A model generated the notes under the pieces. The model saw only the letters and a list, made by a program, of their open reading frames with translations. It made no database searches and was not told where the DNA came from. The translations under genes and the position numbers were made by a program. Below are positions 10,648 to 21,070 of a stretch of 64,000 bases of DNA, in pieces (position 1 is the stretch's first letter; each line of letters opens with the position of its first letter). The DNA comes from Vigna angularis (lineage: Eukaryota > Streptophyta > Magnoliopsida > Fabales > Fabaceae): positions 4,276,479-4,340,478 of the forward strand of contig NC_068977.1 in the NCBI RefSeq assembly GCF_016808095.1, in the 5' to 3' direction.

Positions 10648-12630
10648 TGTGAGACCCTAGAAAATCAGCACTGCAAATCCCTGTCACATCACCATTAATA
10701 CACGCCACATCACTGCTCAGGGAAATTAAAAACCCACTTTGCACCGCATGCACGTCTGGAAGAAAAATTTATTTCTCTGAAAACACTTCTTCTCACTCTC
10801 TGCATTCACCTTCTTCCTCACAAAACTTTGGCCTTTCTTCTTCTCCAACTTCTCTCCAGAACTCCCAACTTCTCTCTACTATAAATCTCACGCCTCTTCT
10901 CCGATCAACTTGCAGCACCGTAGGAACGCTCGTCCAACTGCAAGCTACCAACTGGACCGAACAATTTCAAAGGCTGAAACTGGTAAGTCTCCTTCAGAAG
11001 CTCGTCCTTAGGTTTCTGGAAAACTAGGGTTGTAGTTGCATGCAAGTAGGTAGTCTAAGTGTTCTGTTTTCTGTGGTTAGATTTGTTTTGGAAGAGTCAA
11101 GAACATAAGAAAAGCGTAGTTGGACGAAGCCACTTTTGCATCTAGGACAAGTTTGGTTGTCAATCCGGGTAAGGGGAGCTTATATGTTTAATTTATGCTT
11201 GAATGTGGTGTGATCTGATCTGGATGTATGAAAACGTATGCATGTTGATGACTGAAATGCATGTATGCAGTATGAATGCGAATGTATGATGTATGATGAT
11301 TGAGATGTGTGCTTATGAACATAGATGTTTATGTTGTATGAAGTACATCTGTATGATGATGTTGAATATGAAGTAATTGGAATGAATGTTATAAAGTTTA
11401 TAAATTGAAAATCATATGAATTATAAAGTATAAGTTTAAATGTTGAAATCTGAAATCTGTTATTGTTGGGAAATCTGAAACGTAAATCACTCCCTATGAT
11501 AAATTACGCTCGTCACCGTACGGTCTTATACCGTTCGGTTTCCCTAAAAATTACTTAGAGTAGAATTCTTTCATTTGGGAAGAATTCGATTTGAGAACGA
11601 GCGTCCTTATTTCGAATTACTATGTTTGAGCGTTCGGCTCAGCATAGAGTTGTCGTACGCCTTAAATTAAATGGTACTGAATTAAGTGACGCTCGGTCTT
11701 ACACTGAGCGTTCGTCCTAAAGAGCGCTCGGTCTTGTACCGAACGTTCGTCCTAATTAGCGTTCGGTCTTACACTGAGCGTTCGTCCTAAAGAGCGCTCG
11801 GTCTTGTACCGAACGTTCGTCCTAAAGAGCGCTCGGTCTTGGACCAAGCGTTTGTCATGATTGGTTGTCGGTCATCTACCTAGCGTTCGTTTTAACGTAG
11901 TGTTCGGTCTTAAATCGAACGCTCGTCCTTATCTTTGATTCCTTAACGAACGTAAATAGCGTTCGTTCAAATATTACAATATTCATCCTCTTACGTTCGT
12001 TCAAATACTGGCATCGGTTCTTCATATACAAAATTTTACAAAGAAAATTCTAAGTATTATTGACCATCCTTGGTACATTGAATCTGGTCCAAGATCTTTT
12101 TCATGAAAATGTTCTAAGTATCATTATACCTTCAATAGAGTCAGTTCATTTAACTGACCAAACAGAGAGTCACGTTCGTCCATCCAGTACTTTATTTGGA
12201 CGTTCGTCCTAATTCTTCAAAGGACTGAACGTTCGTCCTTTTATGATCTTAAATTTAAAGATGAGAATGATGATAAATTATAAGATATTACCATGTGAAC
12301 ACTATATTGAGTGATTCTATGAGTATGGATTTTGGACGAGCGTTCCAAGGAGGAACGTCTCGGATATGTTAAATATTAAATTTGGTAAAGTATGACTGTG
12401 GATAAGTTAAGACTCGTTGTCCATCCTGATGTTCCGTGATACTCATCTTCATGTAGAGGAGGGTAGTCATGTGTGGGAACGGTAGGAGGTCCTTAGTCCA
12501 TAAGTTAACATGGGCGACGTAAGAACGGACTTACCTCGAGTGGCAGCTGTTTGGTGTATCCCAGTTACTACACCACTCGGGTGCAAGGACGCTTGTAACT
12601 ACACAGATTCATACAGTCCGGACGGTCTGT

Positions 12631-12673
<43 letters not shown>

Positions 12674-13177
12674 TTCTATGTTATTCTATGTTAAGTTACA
12701 TGTTGTATGTGTGAATTGAAATGTTAAATGTATGTGTAGATTGTATGAATTAAATTATATAAGCTTACCCTTTCGTTTCCTTGTGTTGTCCGTTGTATCT
12801 GTACGTTCGTCCTGTCTTGCAATGATCATCCGTGTGGATGTGAGCAGAAGGAGAAGCCACTCTAGAGGACGTGATCGAGGGAGAAGAAAACTTAGTTGAA
12901 GTGGAAGTGAAAGCGGAGCAGTAGGACGTCCGTCTTTCATTTTGATTAGAGCGCTCGTAGATGTTTAGATTGTAAATATTAACTTATGAGGACGTTCGGT
13001 TATTTCTTTGGTAAAACCGTTCGTCTGATTTAATTCCTGTAGCTATGATACGCTCGTTATTTTGTACTGCAGTCGTTCGGCTCTTGAATTTCATTTAGGA
13101 ATATAAAGACTGTTCACTTCATTGTTAGTTGTAATTAATTCTGATTTATGGTAATTACTATATTTTGGGATGTTACA
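10648..13177 (+). mobile_element. Second LTR of the Tekay-like array (LTR B)
   Basis: This 2530-bp LTR starts TGTGAGACCC right after 'agttagggagaa', a weak polypurine tract, and ends GGATGTTACA. It matches LTR A almost base for base, except for the missing 81-bp block after 10757, a shorter (TA)n and scattered substitutions. It is followed not by host DNA but by another primer-binding site and gag start. Confidence 0.88.
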
Positions 13178-13477
13178 TTAGTGGTATCAGAGCAGTTTTG
13201 TTCCTTAAAGGAACACTGTAGGTTATGAGCATACTATGCTTTTGCTGTGTGCTAACGTCCGTGTGATGAATGATTCAGACTCCTTAAAATTTGCTAATAA
13301 TTGTTTTCTCTGCTTCTCAGAGAACTAATGGCACCAATACCTCCTTCTCAACCAACCGAACGTGATGCATCTGATCACAATAGGCTATTGAAATCAGTAA
13401 TAGGAGTACTTCAACAACAGAACGCTGCATTAGTGCAGCAGATTACGATCGTTTTACAAAGTTTGGAAGCCGCACCT
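13178..13477 (+). mobile_element. Truncated second internal region after LTR B
   Basis: Bases after LTR B repeat the primer-binding site and gag start of element A (matching 5369-5672) and stop at about 13477. There the sequence switches to the unrelated minus-strand ORF, with the short microhomology TGCCA at the break. Together with LTR A, internal A and LTR B this makes an LTR-internal-LTR-internal array. Such arrays arise by unequal recombination between LTRs or tandem insertion; a deletion then removed the rest. Confidence 0.8.
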
Positions 13478-14295
13478 GCCATTGATACAGGCTCTATAAG
13501 ATCTAAGCACATACAATCAAATGCATCAAATGGCATAGGAAATTCAGATGTGGCAGTGGGAGTTTCAAGGTTAGAATAAACCTGTATTGACTCATAAAAA
13601 TTGTCTTCAGCAACAATAACGGAATCAATTGAGTCAGCACATTGCACAAAATTATCATCAAAACTGTGATCAGGCTCAGTGCACACATCATAAACAGCAT
13701 CAGGTATATCAATTTGTTCTACGTGAAAGACTGAATCTAAAATGTGAGTGTGTGCAGGCATCAAAATAGCAGTATCAATGGCAGGTTTTATGGGTTCAAC
13801 TTTAACTAGATCAAAAGCATTAAAATGAATTTGAACCTCATCAATATTAATTTGAATATTTAGTTCAGAGAAAACCTGTTTTCTTGATTCACCAGCTACC
13901 TTTTCAGGTTCATTCCTAGCAAACTTTGCTGCTACCTTCCACATGTGTGCCATACAATCTGGAGAGTATGCATCTTGTTGCCCTGATTCACCAAATTGAG
14001 GTTGCCAAGGTTGACCTGAGTCTTGATAAAACTGTGGTGTGGAGCTCACAATGGCTGAAGTGGTTTGACTCTCAAAAGTTTGAAACTCAATGGCAGCAGG
14101 TGTGCCCTCTTCCTCTTCAGATCTTCCTGTCAGCTTGTGGACAGCAGCTACCAACTGAGCCACTTGATTGGTCATCCCTTGAAGTTCAGAAGCTGGATTT
14201 CCCTGCTGCAATTGGTCACAGAGTTGGTCCTGCCATGGCTGCTGTGACATCCGAGCACTGACGAGGGCGGGGAGTGACGCCGGTGCAAGAGGCAT
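13478..14295 (-). pseudogene. N-terminal part of an interrupted retroelement-like ORF
   Basis: ATG at 14295 opens a minus-strand frame that stays open for about 273 codons up to the gypsy junction. The N-terminal third is Gln-rich (SQQPWQDQL, DQLQQGN) with a possible helical segment. The rest is acidic, ending in a module (FHVEQIDIPDAV) that resembles the fragment at 2523-2751. I recognise no enzyme or zinc motif. The frames of the two fragments agree across the gypsy array if a few bases are shared at the junction, so they were probably one ORF of roughly 350 residues. Function unknown. Confidence 0.45.
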
Positions 14296-14512
14296 GGTAC
14301 AAGGGGCACAGACAAGGAGCGGCTCCTGGTAGCTTCGAATGGAAGGGGTACATGGACGAATCGAACATACACCGAAATGAGAGGGATCTGGAGACTGTGT
14401 AGGTATGGGACTATACAGTTGAAGGATAGCTTAAAGGGATTGATTTGGCTACTCATATCACCAAATGCATTTGCTTTTCCAGTGTGCTTTGTCCTCACTC
14501 GCATACTTTCTG

Positions 14513-14574
14513 GGAAAACTTCCCAGAAGGTCACCCATCCCAGAATTACTCCAAGCTAAGCACGCTTAACTATT
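14513..14574 (-). other. 5S rRNA-derived segment (Cassandra-type element)
   Basis: On the minus strand the sequence contains the 5S internal-promoter boxes: AGTTAAGCGTGC (box A, 14560-14571) and GGATGGGTGACC (box C, 14529-14540). The 3' sequence TTCTGGGAAGT follows. The spacer between the boxes matches the plant 5S gene only loosely and the 5' half is diverged, so it is not a functional rRNA gene. 5S-derived domains in LTRs are the hallmark of Cassandra terminal-repeat retrotransposons in miniature. The downstream 'gagtgaggacaaagcacactgg' is also of that style. I could not find a second LTR. Confidence 0.72.
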
Positions 14575-14921
14575 ATGAGTTAGGCTAAATCATACAATCA
14601 TGCTCACTATGGAGTCATGTATGTGGAGTCACAAAGTCTAAATGAGATTTTTTTAAGAATTTAAAAAAGCTAAAAACAATATTTTTTTTAATCGTTGAAC
14701 TCAACTCTGACTCGAGAAGACATCTCGGTCATGCACGCCCACCTTGGGGTCGTTTAATTCCAAAAAGGAATTACAATGTGCAGAGCTACGAGTTCAGCTC
14801 ATTTTCAAATCAACACACACAAGAAATGCTCGCACATCATCGATCAAGAACACAGAATTAAAGGAAAAAAATCAAGATTACAGAGTCACCAAACATAACA
14901 CATAACATCAAGAACAATAGT
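14575..14921. other. Unassigned AT-rich stretch
   Basis: Nothing recognisable is seen here apart from poly-T and poly-A runs near 14648-14690. It may hold the rest of the 5S-containing element. It ends at the left boundary of the Tat element at 14922. Confidence 0.4.
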
Positions 14922-15530
14922 TGTTTCGGTATGAATTTAGTGGGACCGAGATACTAACCTGGCAGATGCAACTTTGACACTGAACCGGACGCTCGCTCTC
15001 TCCGTATTTCTGATCGTTCGGTGGTCCTTTATCTTTTAACGCTCGCTCCTTCTGCACTTCGATCGTTCAGCAACTTTCTAGTCTCCAACCGAGAGGAGAG
15101 GTACTGCAAAGGTACTCCGACGCTCAAGTTAGGCGAATTTTAAACGAACCGTAGTTCTTGATTGAATACTTTTTGGCTGTAAACAATCTATTGATGTAAA
15201 TATGAGCGTGAATAGGACTTACCTGGCCTTGCGATCCTGACTTTGTATTTATAAGTTGTTTTATGGACATTAAATTGGCATAAGCCCGATAAAATATAAA
15301 CAGAATAAAATATAAACTTATCCTAACCGCTTAGATTTTAATCGCGTCATATGCGAACATTTTATCCTTCGCTGGATTCATTAGCTTAGTTATAGGCTTA
15401 ATAGTAGCCCAAGTTGTATTGACCAATAATATCATACCGTACATAATGTCTTCAAAGTCCGAGTTAACCGTTGGTCTTATGTATTTGGGTTAACTATAGG
15501 ACTGTAAGGTGGTTGTTGTTATGAGGGCTT
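14922..15530 (-). mobile_element. 3' LTR of Tat element 1 (right limit approximate)
   Basis: The left end TGTTTCGG is equivalent to TGTTTCTGCTG at 24425 and 58257, the 3' LTR ends of related elements. The downstream block 'ctccgacgctcaagttagg' matches 'ctctgacgctcaagtca' in both other copies. The right limit is estimated from the 530-740 bp lengths of the related LTRs. Bases 15530-15780 hold nothing recognisable beyond possible leader sequence of the accessory ORF. Confidence 0.65.
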
Positions 15531-15786
15531 CGTGTTACGCACCGTTTTGGGTTTTGATTTTCCCGCCTCTGGGTAGTGGTAGAGTCTCGAAAGTGGGACC
15601 GTTGGATTCTTTCTGATCCTACGGAGAGAAACGATTGGCGTTTATATCAGTTTTCCCCTCGTTAATGTGAAAGGATTTTTTGAGGAACCTGGTTAGCGCA
15701 ACCGTCATTTCTACCCCATTTCCTCGACAAACTTCTTCACTTCTCCTTCTTCAGCATTTCCTTTGACATTTGCACACAGGTAACTC

Positions 15787-16730
15787 ATGGACTCTTTTTC
15801 CTATTCAGATTGTTCTCCCGCATTTGTTAAGAAAAGGGGGAGCGACAACCAGGCTGAGGCACCAGAGGGTTCTCCGATTAGGGCTCAGTGTGAGGTTGTC
15901 TCCATACTTTATGGCGAGAATGCCTTTGTTTATGGTGGTGTTGTGGTGGAGGAGCCCGAAAATCTTCCCTCCTCTAGCGGGAGTAACTATGAATGGACTT
16001 CTCGAGATGTAAGTGAATTTCCTAGTGTTTTCGATAGTAGGGCTGTGCTGTTGAATTGGGCAAACGATAGTTGTATTCTTAGAAATCTCAACTATGGCTC
16101 TTGTGTTAAATTAGTTGCCTGTGAGGAAAATGAGAGAGTCTTCTATGGTAAAGAGAATTCTAGAGACGATTTTTTCTATGTTTACTCATATCTGTTTTAC
16201 GATATATACCTTAGGTTTCCTCTAAACGTTTTTCAAATGGATGTTCTAAAACCCTTAACGTCGCCCCCACACAGTTACATCCAAATAACTAGGGGTATAT
16301 ACAGGCGTTCGCGGTTATGTGCCAAGTCTTAGCCATTAACCCCACGGTTGCCCTGTTTCTTTATTTTTTTAGGACTCGCCCGATTGGAAAAAGGGGTTGG
16401 GTTTCTCTAATTTCCGAGTCTGGGAACGCAATTTTGGAATTATACGCCCAATCCTTTAGAGGTTTCAAAAACCAATTTTTTAGGGTGTCCATCACTGAAT
16501 CAGGTCGCTCGTTCTTTTTCAACGAGGATAATAGTCCCAAGTTTCCTTTGTATTGGACCCAGAACCCTAGGAAGCTTACCTCTTGGTCGAAAGAAGATAT
16601 GACACATATCGAATTGGAAGCTCTGAGTGTTATGGCTGCGTTGTCTCGCCCCTTTTCTTCCAGAAAGATTATCAACTGCCTCGAGTATGACGATATGAAC
16701 TCGAGGGTATTTGGTATGTTCTTTTACTGA
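15787..16730 (+). pseudogene. Tat accessory ORF, 5' part (putative gypsy-type transposon domain)
   Basis: The plus-strand frame from ATG 15787 encodes a protein whose second half carries LRFPLNVFQMDVLK and, after a frameshift near 16255, the segment VLAINPTVALFLYFFRTRP then GKRGWVSL. These are typical of the 'putative gypsy type transposon' family of plant proteins encoded antisense in Tat elements. A Trp-like position in the intervening segment is a stop (TAG at about 16291). The frame resumes to 16730, where a GT-rich stretch could be an intron leading to the 16782 ORF. Its function is unknown even in intact elements. Confidence 0.65.
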
Positions 16731-16781
16731 GCACTTTGAATTTTATTTTTGCAGCATTGACTTGGTATTTGTTGTGTTCTG

Positions 16782-17783
16782 TTGCGTATAGCTACTATGG
16801 GTAAAAGATCTCCCCTTAACTGTTTTGCCGCTGCTGACGCCAAGAAGAATAAAGGGGGAACGTCGGCCTTGAGGACTATCAAGAATCCTATCCATGTCGA
16901 TGATGAACCGCCACCTTCTCCCGAACGGCCACTTTCAAGGAAACGAAAGGCTGTCACCGGTGGAGATCAGAAAGCTTCCGATAAGGGGAAGAGTATTGGA
17001 GGGGTGGTCGACCCGCATGCCGATCGCGACATTCCGAATGGCGTGTGGGATGCGGCCTTTAACCTTGGCCATAAGATCGAGTTCAACTTTGATTTGGCTG
17101 AGCAGAAAGTCATGGAAAAGACTTCTGAGCAAAAAATGGCGGATAACTGCTTAGAATTTGCCTGCCGGGCGGCAGTTGCTGCCTGGAACTTAGCGTATGC
17201 CTCCAACCAAGGTAACTTGGTCACCGAGCTGGAGCGTTTAAAAACCGAACACGCTAAGTGTGAGCAAAGCCAGAAGGAATCCGAGGAGATGATAGTGAAA
17301 GGCCGGGAGATAATGGAGAATCTGCAGAAGGATGGTGTTGAGATGAAAAAGGTCAAAGACCGGCTTGCAGCTGATCTGGAATGTTCAAAGAGAGAGAATG
17401 AGGAGCTGAAGAAAAGGTTGATAACTTTGACTGGCGAGAGGGACGCCTTGCGCCAGACCATTACTGAAAACCAGGAGTTGCAGGATGAGATGACTGATGC
17501 TATCATCCTGGAACATACCAGGGGCTTTAAGAAGGCGCTAAGGCAAGTGTCCTATATTTTGAATGTGTGTACTGAAGGAGTCAACTTCGAAATTCGGAAG
17601 GACGTTTACCAAGGAGAGTTGGTTCCGATAGACGTCATTCCTGCCGGGTCATTTCCAGATGACGAGCCTGTAGGGACGCCCACCGAGGCAATGGCAACAG
17701 AGGAAGCTGCTCGAATCGAGACACCCGAGGGGAATTCAGGGGTTCCTGCTGTCGAGGATGCCCCCGTCGTAGACCTTGTATAG
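16782..17783 (+). CDS. Tat accessory ORF, 3' coiled-coil part
   Basis: This 333-codon frame is open from about 16794 (MGKRSPLNCFAAADAKK) to a stop at 17783. It has a Lys/Pro-rich N-terminus (residues 1-90), a long heptad-rich coiled coil (about 135-255, ELERLKTEHAKCEQ onwards) and a conserved-looking patch HTRGFKKALRQV. The ORF at 59000-59611 in Tat element 3 has the same layout and the related patch HVLGFDKALAQ, so both are the same accessory protein. No nuclease or polymerase motif is seen. It lies antisense to the element's pol and is probably spliced to the upstream exon at 15787-16730. Confidence 0.62.
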   Translation: MRIATMGKRSPLNCFAAADAKKNKGGTSALRTIKNPIHVDDEPPPSPERPLSRKRKAVTGGDQKASDKGKSIGGVVDPHADRDIPNGVWDAAFNLGHKIEFNFDLAEQKVMEKTSEQKMADNCLEFACRAAVAAWNLAYASNQGNLVTELERLKTEHAKCEQSQKESEEMIVKGREIMENLQKDGVEMKKVKDRLAADLECSKRENEELKKRLITLTGERDALRQTITENQELQDEMTDAIILEHTRGFKKALRQVSYILNVCTEGVNFEIRKDVYQGELVPIDVIPAGSFPDDEPVGTPTEAMATEEAARIETPEGNSGVPAVEDAPVVDLV

Positions 17784-18001
17784 AATAGATTTAACTTAGA
17801 CATTCTGACATTTTGTACTTACTATTCTTAGGGTTGTTTGCTGCGTGTATGTCGTCATTTGGTACTTGTCGAAACTTTATGTTCTTATACTTGAATGTTT
17901 ATAGGATCGCTATACTTGAATGTTTATAGGAACGCGCGTTATTTGTAATCATATGATGAGTGCCTTTGTTGACGTTTATATCACCTCGTTACATGCGTTG
18001 A
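17784..18001. other. Spacer after the accessory ORF
   Basis: Noncoding. A short direct repeat 'tatacttgaatgtttatagga' occurs twice (about 17887 and 17911). It leads into the 74-bp array. Confidence 0.5.
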
Positions 18002-18367
18002 CCCTAGGGATTTCATCCCTTAGTTGGATGCGTCCGGATGCTGCCTGTCCGTCAACTCGGGTTCTCGTTACCCTAGGAATTACATAGTTGGACGCATTTG
18101 GAAGTTGTCTAATCCGTCAACGCGATCGGGTTCCGTGACCCTAGGGATTACATCCCTTTGTTGGATGCGTCCGGAGGTTGTCTTATCCGTCAACGCGATC
18201 GGGTTCTGGTGACCCTAGGGATTACATCCATTAGTTGAATGCGTCTGGAAGTTGTCTTATCCGTCAACGCGATCGGGTTGTAGTGACCCTAGGGATTACA
18301 TCCCTTAGTTGGACGCGTTCGGAAGCTGTCTTATCCGTCAACGTGATCGGGTTCTTGTAACCCTGGT
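18002..18367 (+). repeat. Tandem array, unit 68-74 bp, about five copies
   Basis: Units begin ccctaggGATTACATC and contain 'ttggatgcgtccgga', 'ttgtcttatccgtcaacgcgatcggg'. Starts of ccctagg lie at 18002, 18071, 18139, 18213 and 18287, with a decayed one at 18361. The array lies between the accessory ORF and where integrase should be, the same place as the 81-bp array of Tat element 3. Bases 18368-18827 hold more CG-rich motifs (gaccgatcggt repeated near 18560-18710) but no gene. Confidence 0.85.
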
Positions 18368-18539
18368 ATGGAAACCTTTCTCATTGATTGGGTGCCTCAG
18401 CACGAACGGTTCTCTTTCGCCCGCTCTTGTAGTTTGTATGCAAGATGTGATTATCTGCACTGTAAGACATATCAAAAGTCCAGACCTTTCGGTCGAGATA
18501 TAACTGCTTTAAAGTCCTGTGATCTGCTAGATATATAAT

Positions 18540-18735
18540 ATCAAAGATATAATTGCGACCGATCGGTCGAGATGTAACTGCTTTAATGATCCGCAAGATG
18601 TATAATATCAAAGATATAATTAAGACCGATCGGTAGGAATAACTTGCCGCTGCCTTAGTGCCTTGTGACCTGTAAGATAATATCAAAATATATGCTAGAC
18701 CGCTCGGTCTTTGTTAGACCGTTCGATCTTTGATT
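18540..18735. repeat. Diverged repeats with GACCGATCGGT palindromes
   Basis: Three imperfect units of about 65-75 bp each contain 'atatcaaagatataatt' and 'gaccgatcggt' (18557 and 18623; a decayed one near 18700). GACCGATCGGTC is an exact 12-base palindrome at about 18557-18568. Likely part of the untranslated region of Tat element 1. Confidence 0.6.
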
Positions 18736-18827
18736 GGACATTTGAAGTATTCATGAGGATGTGTCATAGGTATAGGTGCCCTATTGTCTTGAGACCTGCA
18801 AAATAAAAAGATTATATTGTATGACAT

Positions 18828-20051
18828 TGTTAAACTCTTTGGCAAGTGCACCAAATCGTTCAAGTAATAAACCATGGTAAGACCAGGTATCGTTTTCCCA
18901 AGAGACTCGTAATACTAGAAAATTGTGCGATTAACAACTCATCTAGACTCAAGAACAACTCATCATTTAAGAATATGTGCAAAAAGATAAATTCACAAGT
19001 AATTACAAGGTTGGACTTTGGTATTGAAGGCACTTGGAAATGGAAAAGACTAGAAATGGTATGAAATGACATTGTTAAGGTTAGTTTTCACCAATGCACT
19101 CTTGTGTATAACCAATTTCATCTCCTCTCTATCAATTTACTAAAGTCAATCCACTAAAACACTCTAGCCCTAATCCCTTAGGTGAAAGAGCCTAGGTTTT
19201 CCTTATCAAACTCCAATCCCTTGGACAATCTAACAAGCAAACCCGCATTAAGAACTAGGATCTAAGACAACATGTGAATCATATCCCATCCCTGGCTCAA
19301 TGACCCACAAGGACTCTTGTTTCAGTTCAAGATTTCATATCCCATCCCTGGCTCAATGAAACCCCAAAATCAAGTCATGAACGTCCCCATTACATGCAAG
19401 CTTTAAGATCGGAAACAAGAATACTAGTAATAGATAGAAAAGGCATTTATAAATACGAAACAATCATTCATTACACAAGAGTTCATAGGCTACATCTAAC
19501 CCTAACAAGATGAATCTGGTTCTCCATTTCCATGGAGAACCCTAAAGCTTACAAACATGGAAGATGGAAGAAGAAGGAGACCCAAAGGAAGAGGAGGAGA
19601 TGTTACCACAAGCTCCTCGTGTCCTCCATGAGCTCCAGACGTGAAATCGCACCTCCAAAGAACCAAAGACCCTTTTTTCTTTCTGCCTCGTGAGTATATA
19701 TACTGCCCGAATTCTCGCTTAAGCTAAATTATTCTCGCTTAAGCGAGAATTCTTCTTAGAGAAGATAGTCATTCTCGCTTAAGCTAAATTATTATCGCTT
19801 AAGCGAAAATGACTGTTAAATCAATGACTTCCTGGATCATCGAGGCTCTTCAATGTAATGGAGGATCTTCCTAACATCAAAATAGATCAAAGAAAACAAG
19901 GGATTAGAGTATTATTTACGTAATGTAGCCCAAAATATAGATAAATACTAAAACTAAATAAAAGAGAGGATTTAAGCAAGTAATAAGCTAAAGAAGAGTT
20001 GATTTTGCTACTAAAATGATGCTTAGATAATGGTAAGAATTAGCATTATCA
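18828..20051 (-). mobile_element. Solo LTR (1224 bp) nested in Tat element 1
   Basis: The LTR begins TGTTAAACTC, ends GCATTATCA and is flanked by a perfect 5-bp duplication GACAT (18823-18827 and 20052-20056). Orientation follows from shared blocks with the solo LTR at 6191-7647. It carries a pair of palindromes built on CTCGCTTAAGCGAG (19712-19812). No coding sequence is present. Confidence 0.88.
19712..19812. repeat. ATTCTCGCTTAAGCGAGAAT palindrome cluster
   Basis: A perfect 20-base palindrome lies at 19731-19750. Two half-sites (attctcgcttaagc at 19711 and 19771) and a near-palindrome 'atcgcttaagcgaaaat' at about 19793 are nearby, so the array has four closely spaced sites in 100 bp. Confidence 0.85.
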
Positions 20052-20056
20052 GACAT

Positions 20057-20450
20057 CACTCGGAAGATTTTAAAGAAAAGATAAGGTGCTCGGTTGAGAA
20101 TCAGCTTGGCTCTTTAGCTCTTGGTTCGCAGAAAGTTATTTTGACATTAACTTGATTGGCTATGACGTCAGATGGCCAAGTAAGTAAAATCTATTCGATT
20201 TCAATTCTTTGATAGTTTGTGCTTATTTCAGCCTGTCGGAAGTATTAATTTGAATCCATCATGTAATACACTGGTGGACGTCTTTGACTTTGCAACTGCT
20301 TCCTTGAAATTTTGAAGAGTTAAGTTCCTGCAACATCATAAAATAAAGTTCTACCGTCCTTTTTCTGGATCAATAACAAGTCATAATATAAAAAGTGGGC
20401 TTGGACACGATTTTGTAGTCTCGTACACCTTTTCTCTTAAGAAGCATATT
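20057..20450. other. Unassigned part of Tat element 1 pol region
   Basis: I see no domain in this stretch. It is what remains between the RT fragment and the deletion that removed RNase H and integrase. Confidence 0.4.
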
Positions 20451-21070
20451 GCAGAAGATATATTGACTTTGTGTCAAACAACCTTGAATATGAGCTTTGG
20501 CAGTACTTGATGGAAAACTTCCGCAAGATCTTTCACATGGTTCTCCACCAAACGGTTTCGCACCACCATGTAGTCCATGTATCCATATATCTACCAATCT
20601 GGTGGCAAAAGACTTTGTCCATTAGTCGTTGGTAAGTATCCCTTACATTCTTCAGTCCGAACGGCATAACTTCGTAACAATAGTTTGATCGTTCGGTTAT
20701 GAAGGCTCTTTTATCACTGTTCGTGGGGTACATGGGAATTTGATTATATCCTAAATATACATCCAAGAAGCTTAACATTTGGAACCACGATGCCCCATCC
20801 ACTAATGCATCAATACTCAGTAGTGGATAGGAGTCCTTTGGACAAGCTTTGTTTAAGTCCGTGAAGTTTGTGCACATTCTCAATTGTGCGCTCGATTTCT
20901 TCACCATCACAACATTTGTCAGCCAAGTTGTTTTCTCGGATGAAGTTTGCTTCCAATAGTTTCTTTACTTCGTTTTCCGCCGCGAGTCTCTTCTCTTCCC
21001 CTAATCTCCTCTTCTTCTAAGCCACCGGGCGAGCTTCTTTAAATAATGCCAGCTTGTGAGACATGATTCT
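20450..21070 (-). pseudogene. Reverse transcriptase fragment of Tat element 1
   Basis: The minus frame at 20910-20533 carries typical RT palm segments: LRMCTNFTDLNKACPKDSYP, SFLDVYLGYNQIPM and CYEVMPFGLKN. The first catalytic Asp (FLD) is present. A frameshift near 20590 follows. In the alternate frame the tetrad that should be Y-x-D-D reads Y-M-D-Y, so the second catalytic Asp is lost. The RT would copy element RNA into DNA; this copy is dead. Upstream stops separate it from the protease part. Confidence 0.82.

Noticed and set aside
14513..14574. Functional 5S rRNA gene
   Set aside because: Only the internal promoter boxes and 3' part match; the 5' half and the spacer between the boxes are diverged.
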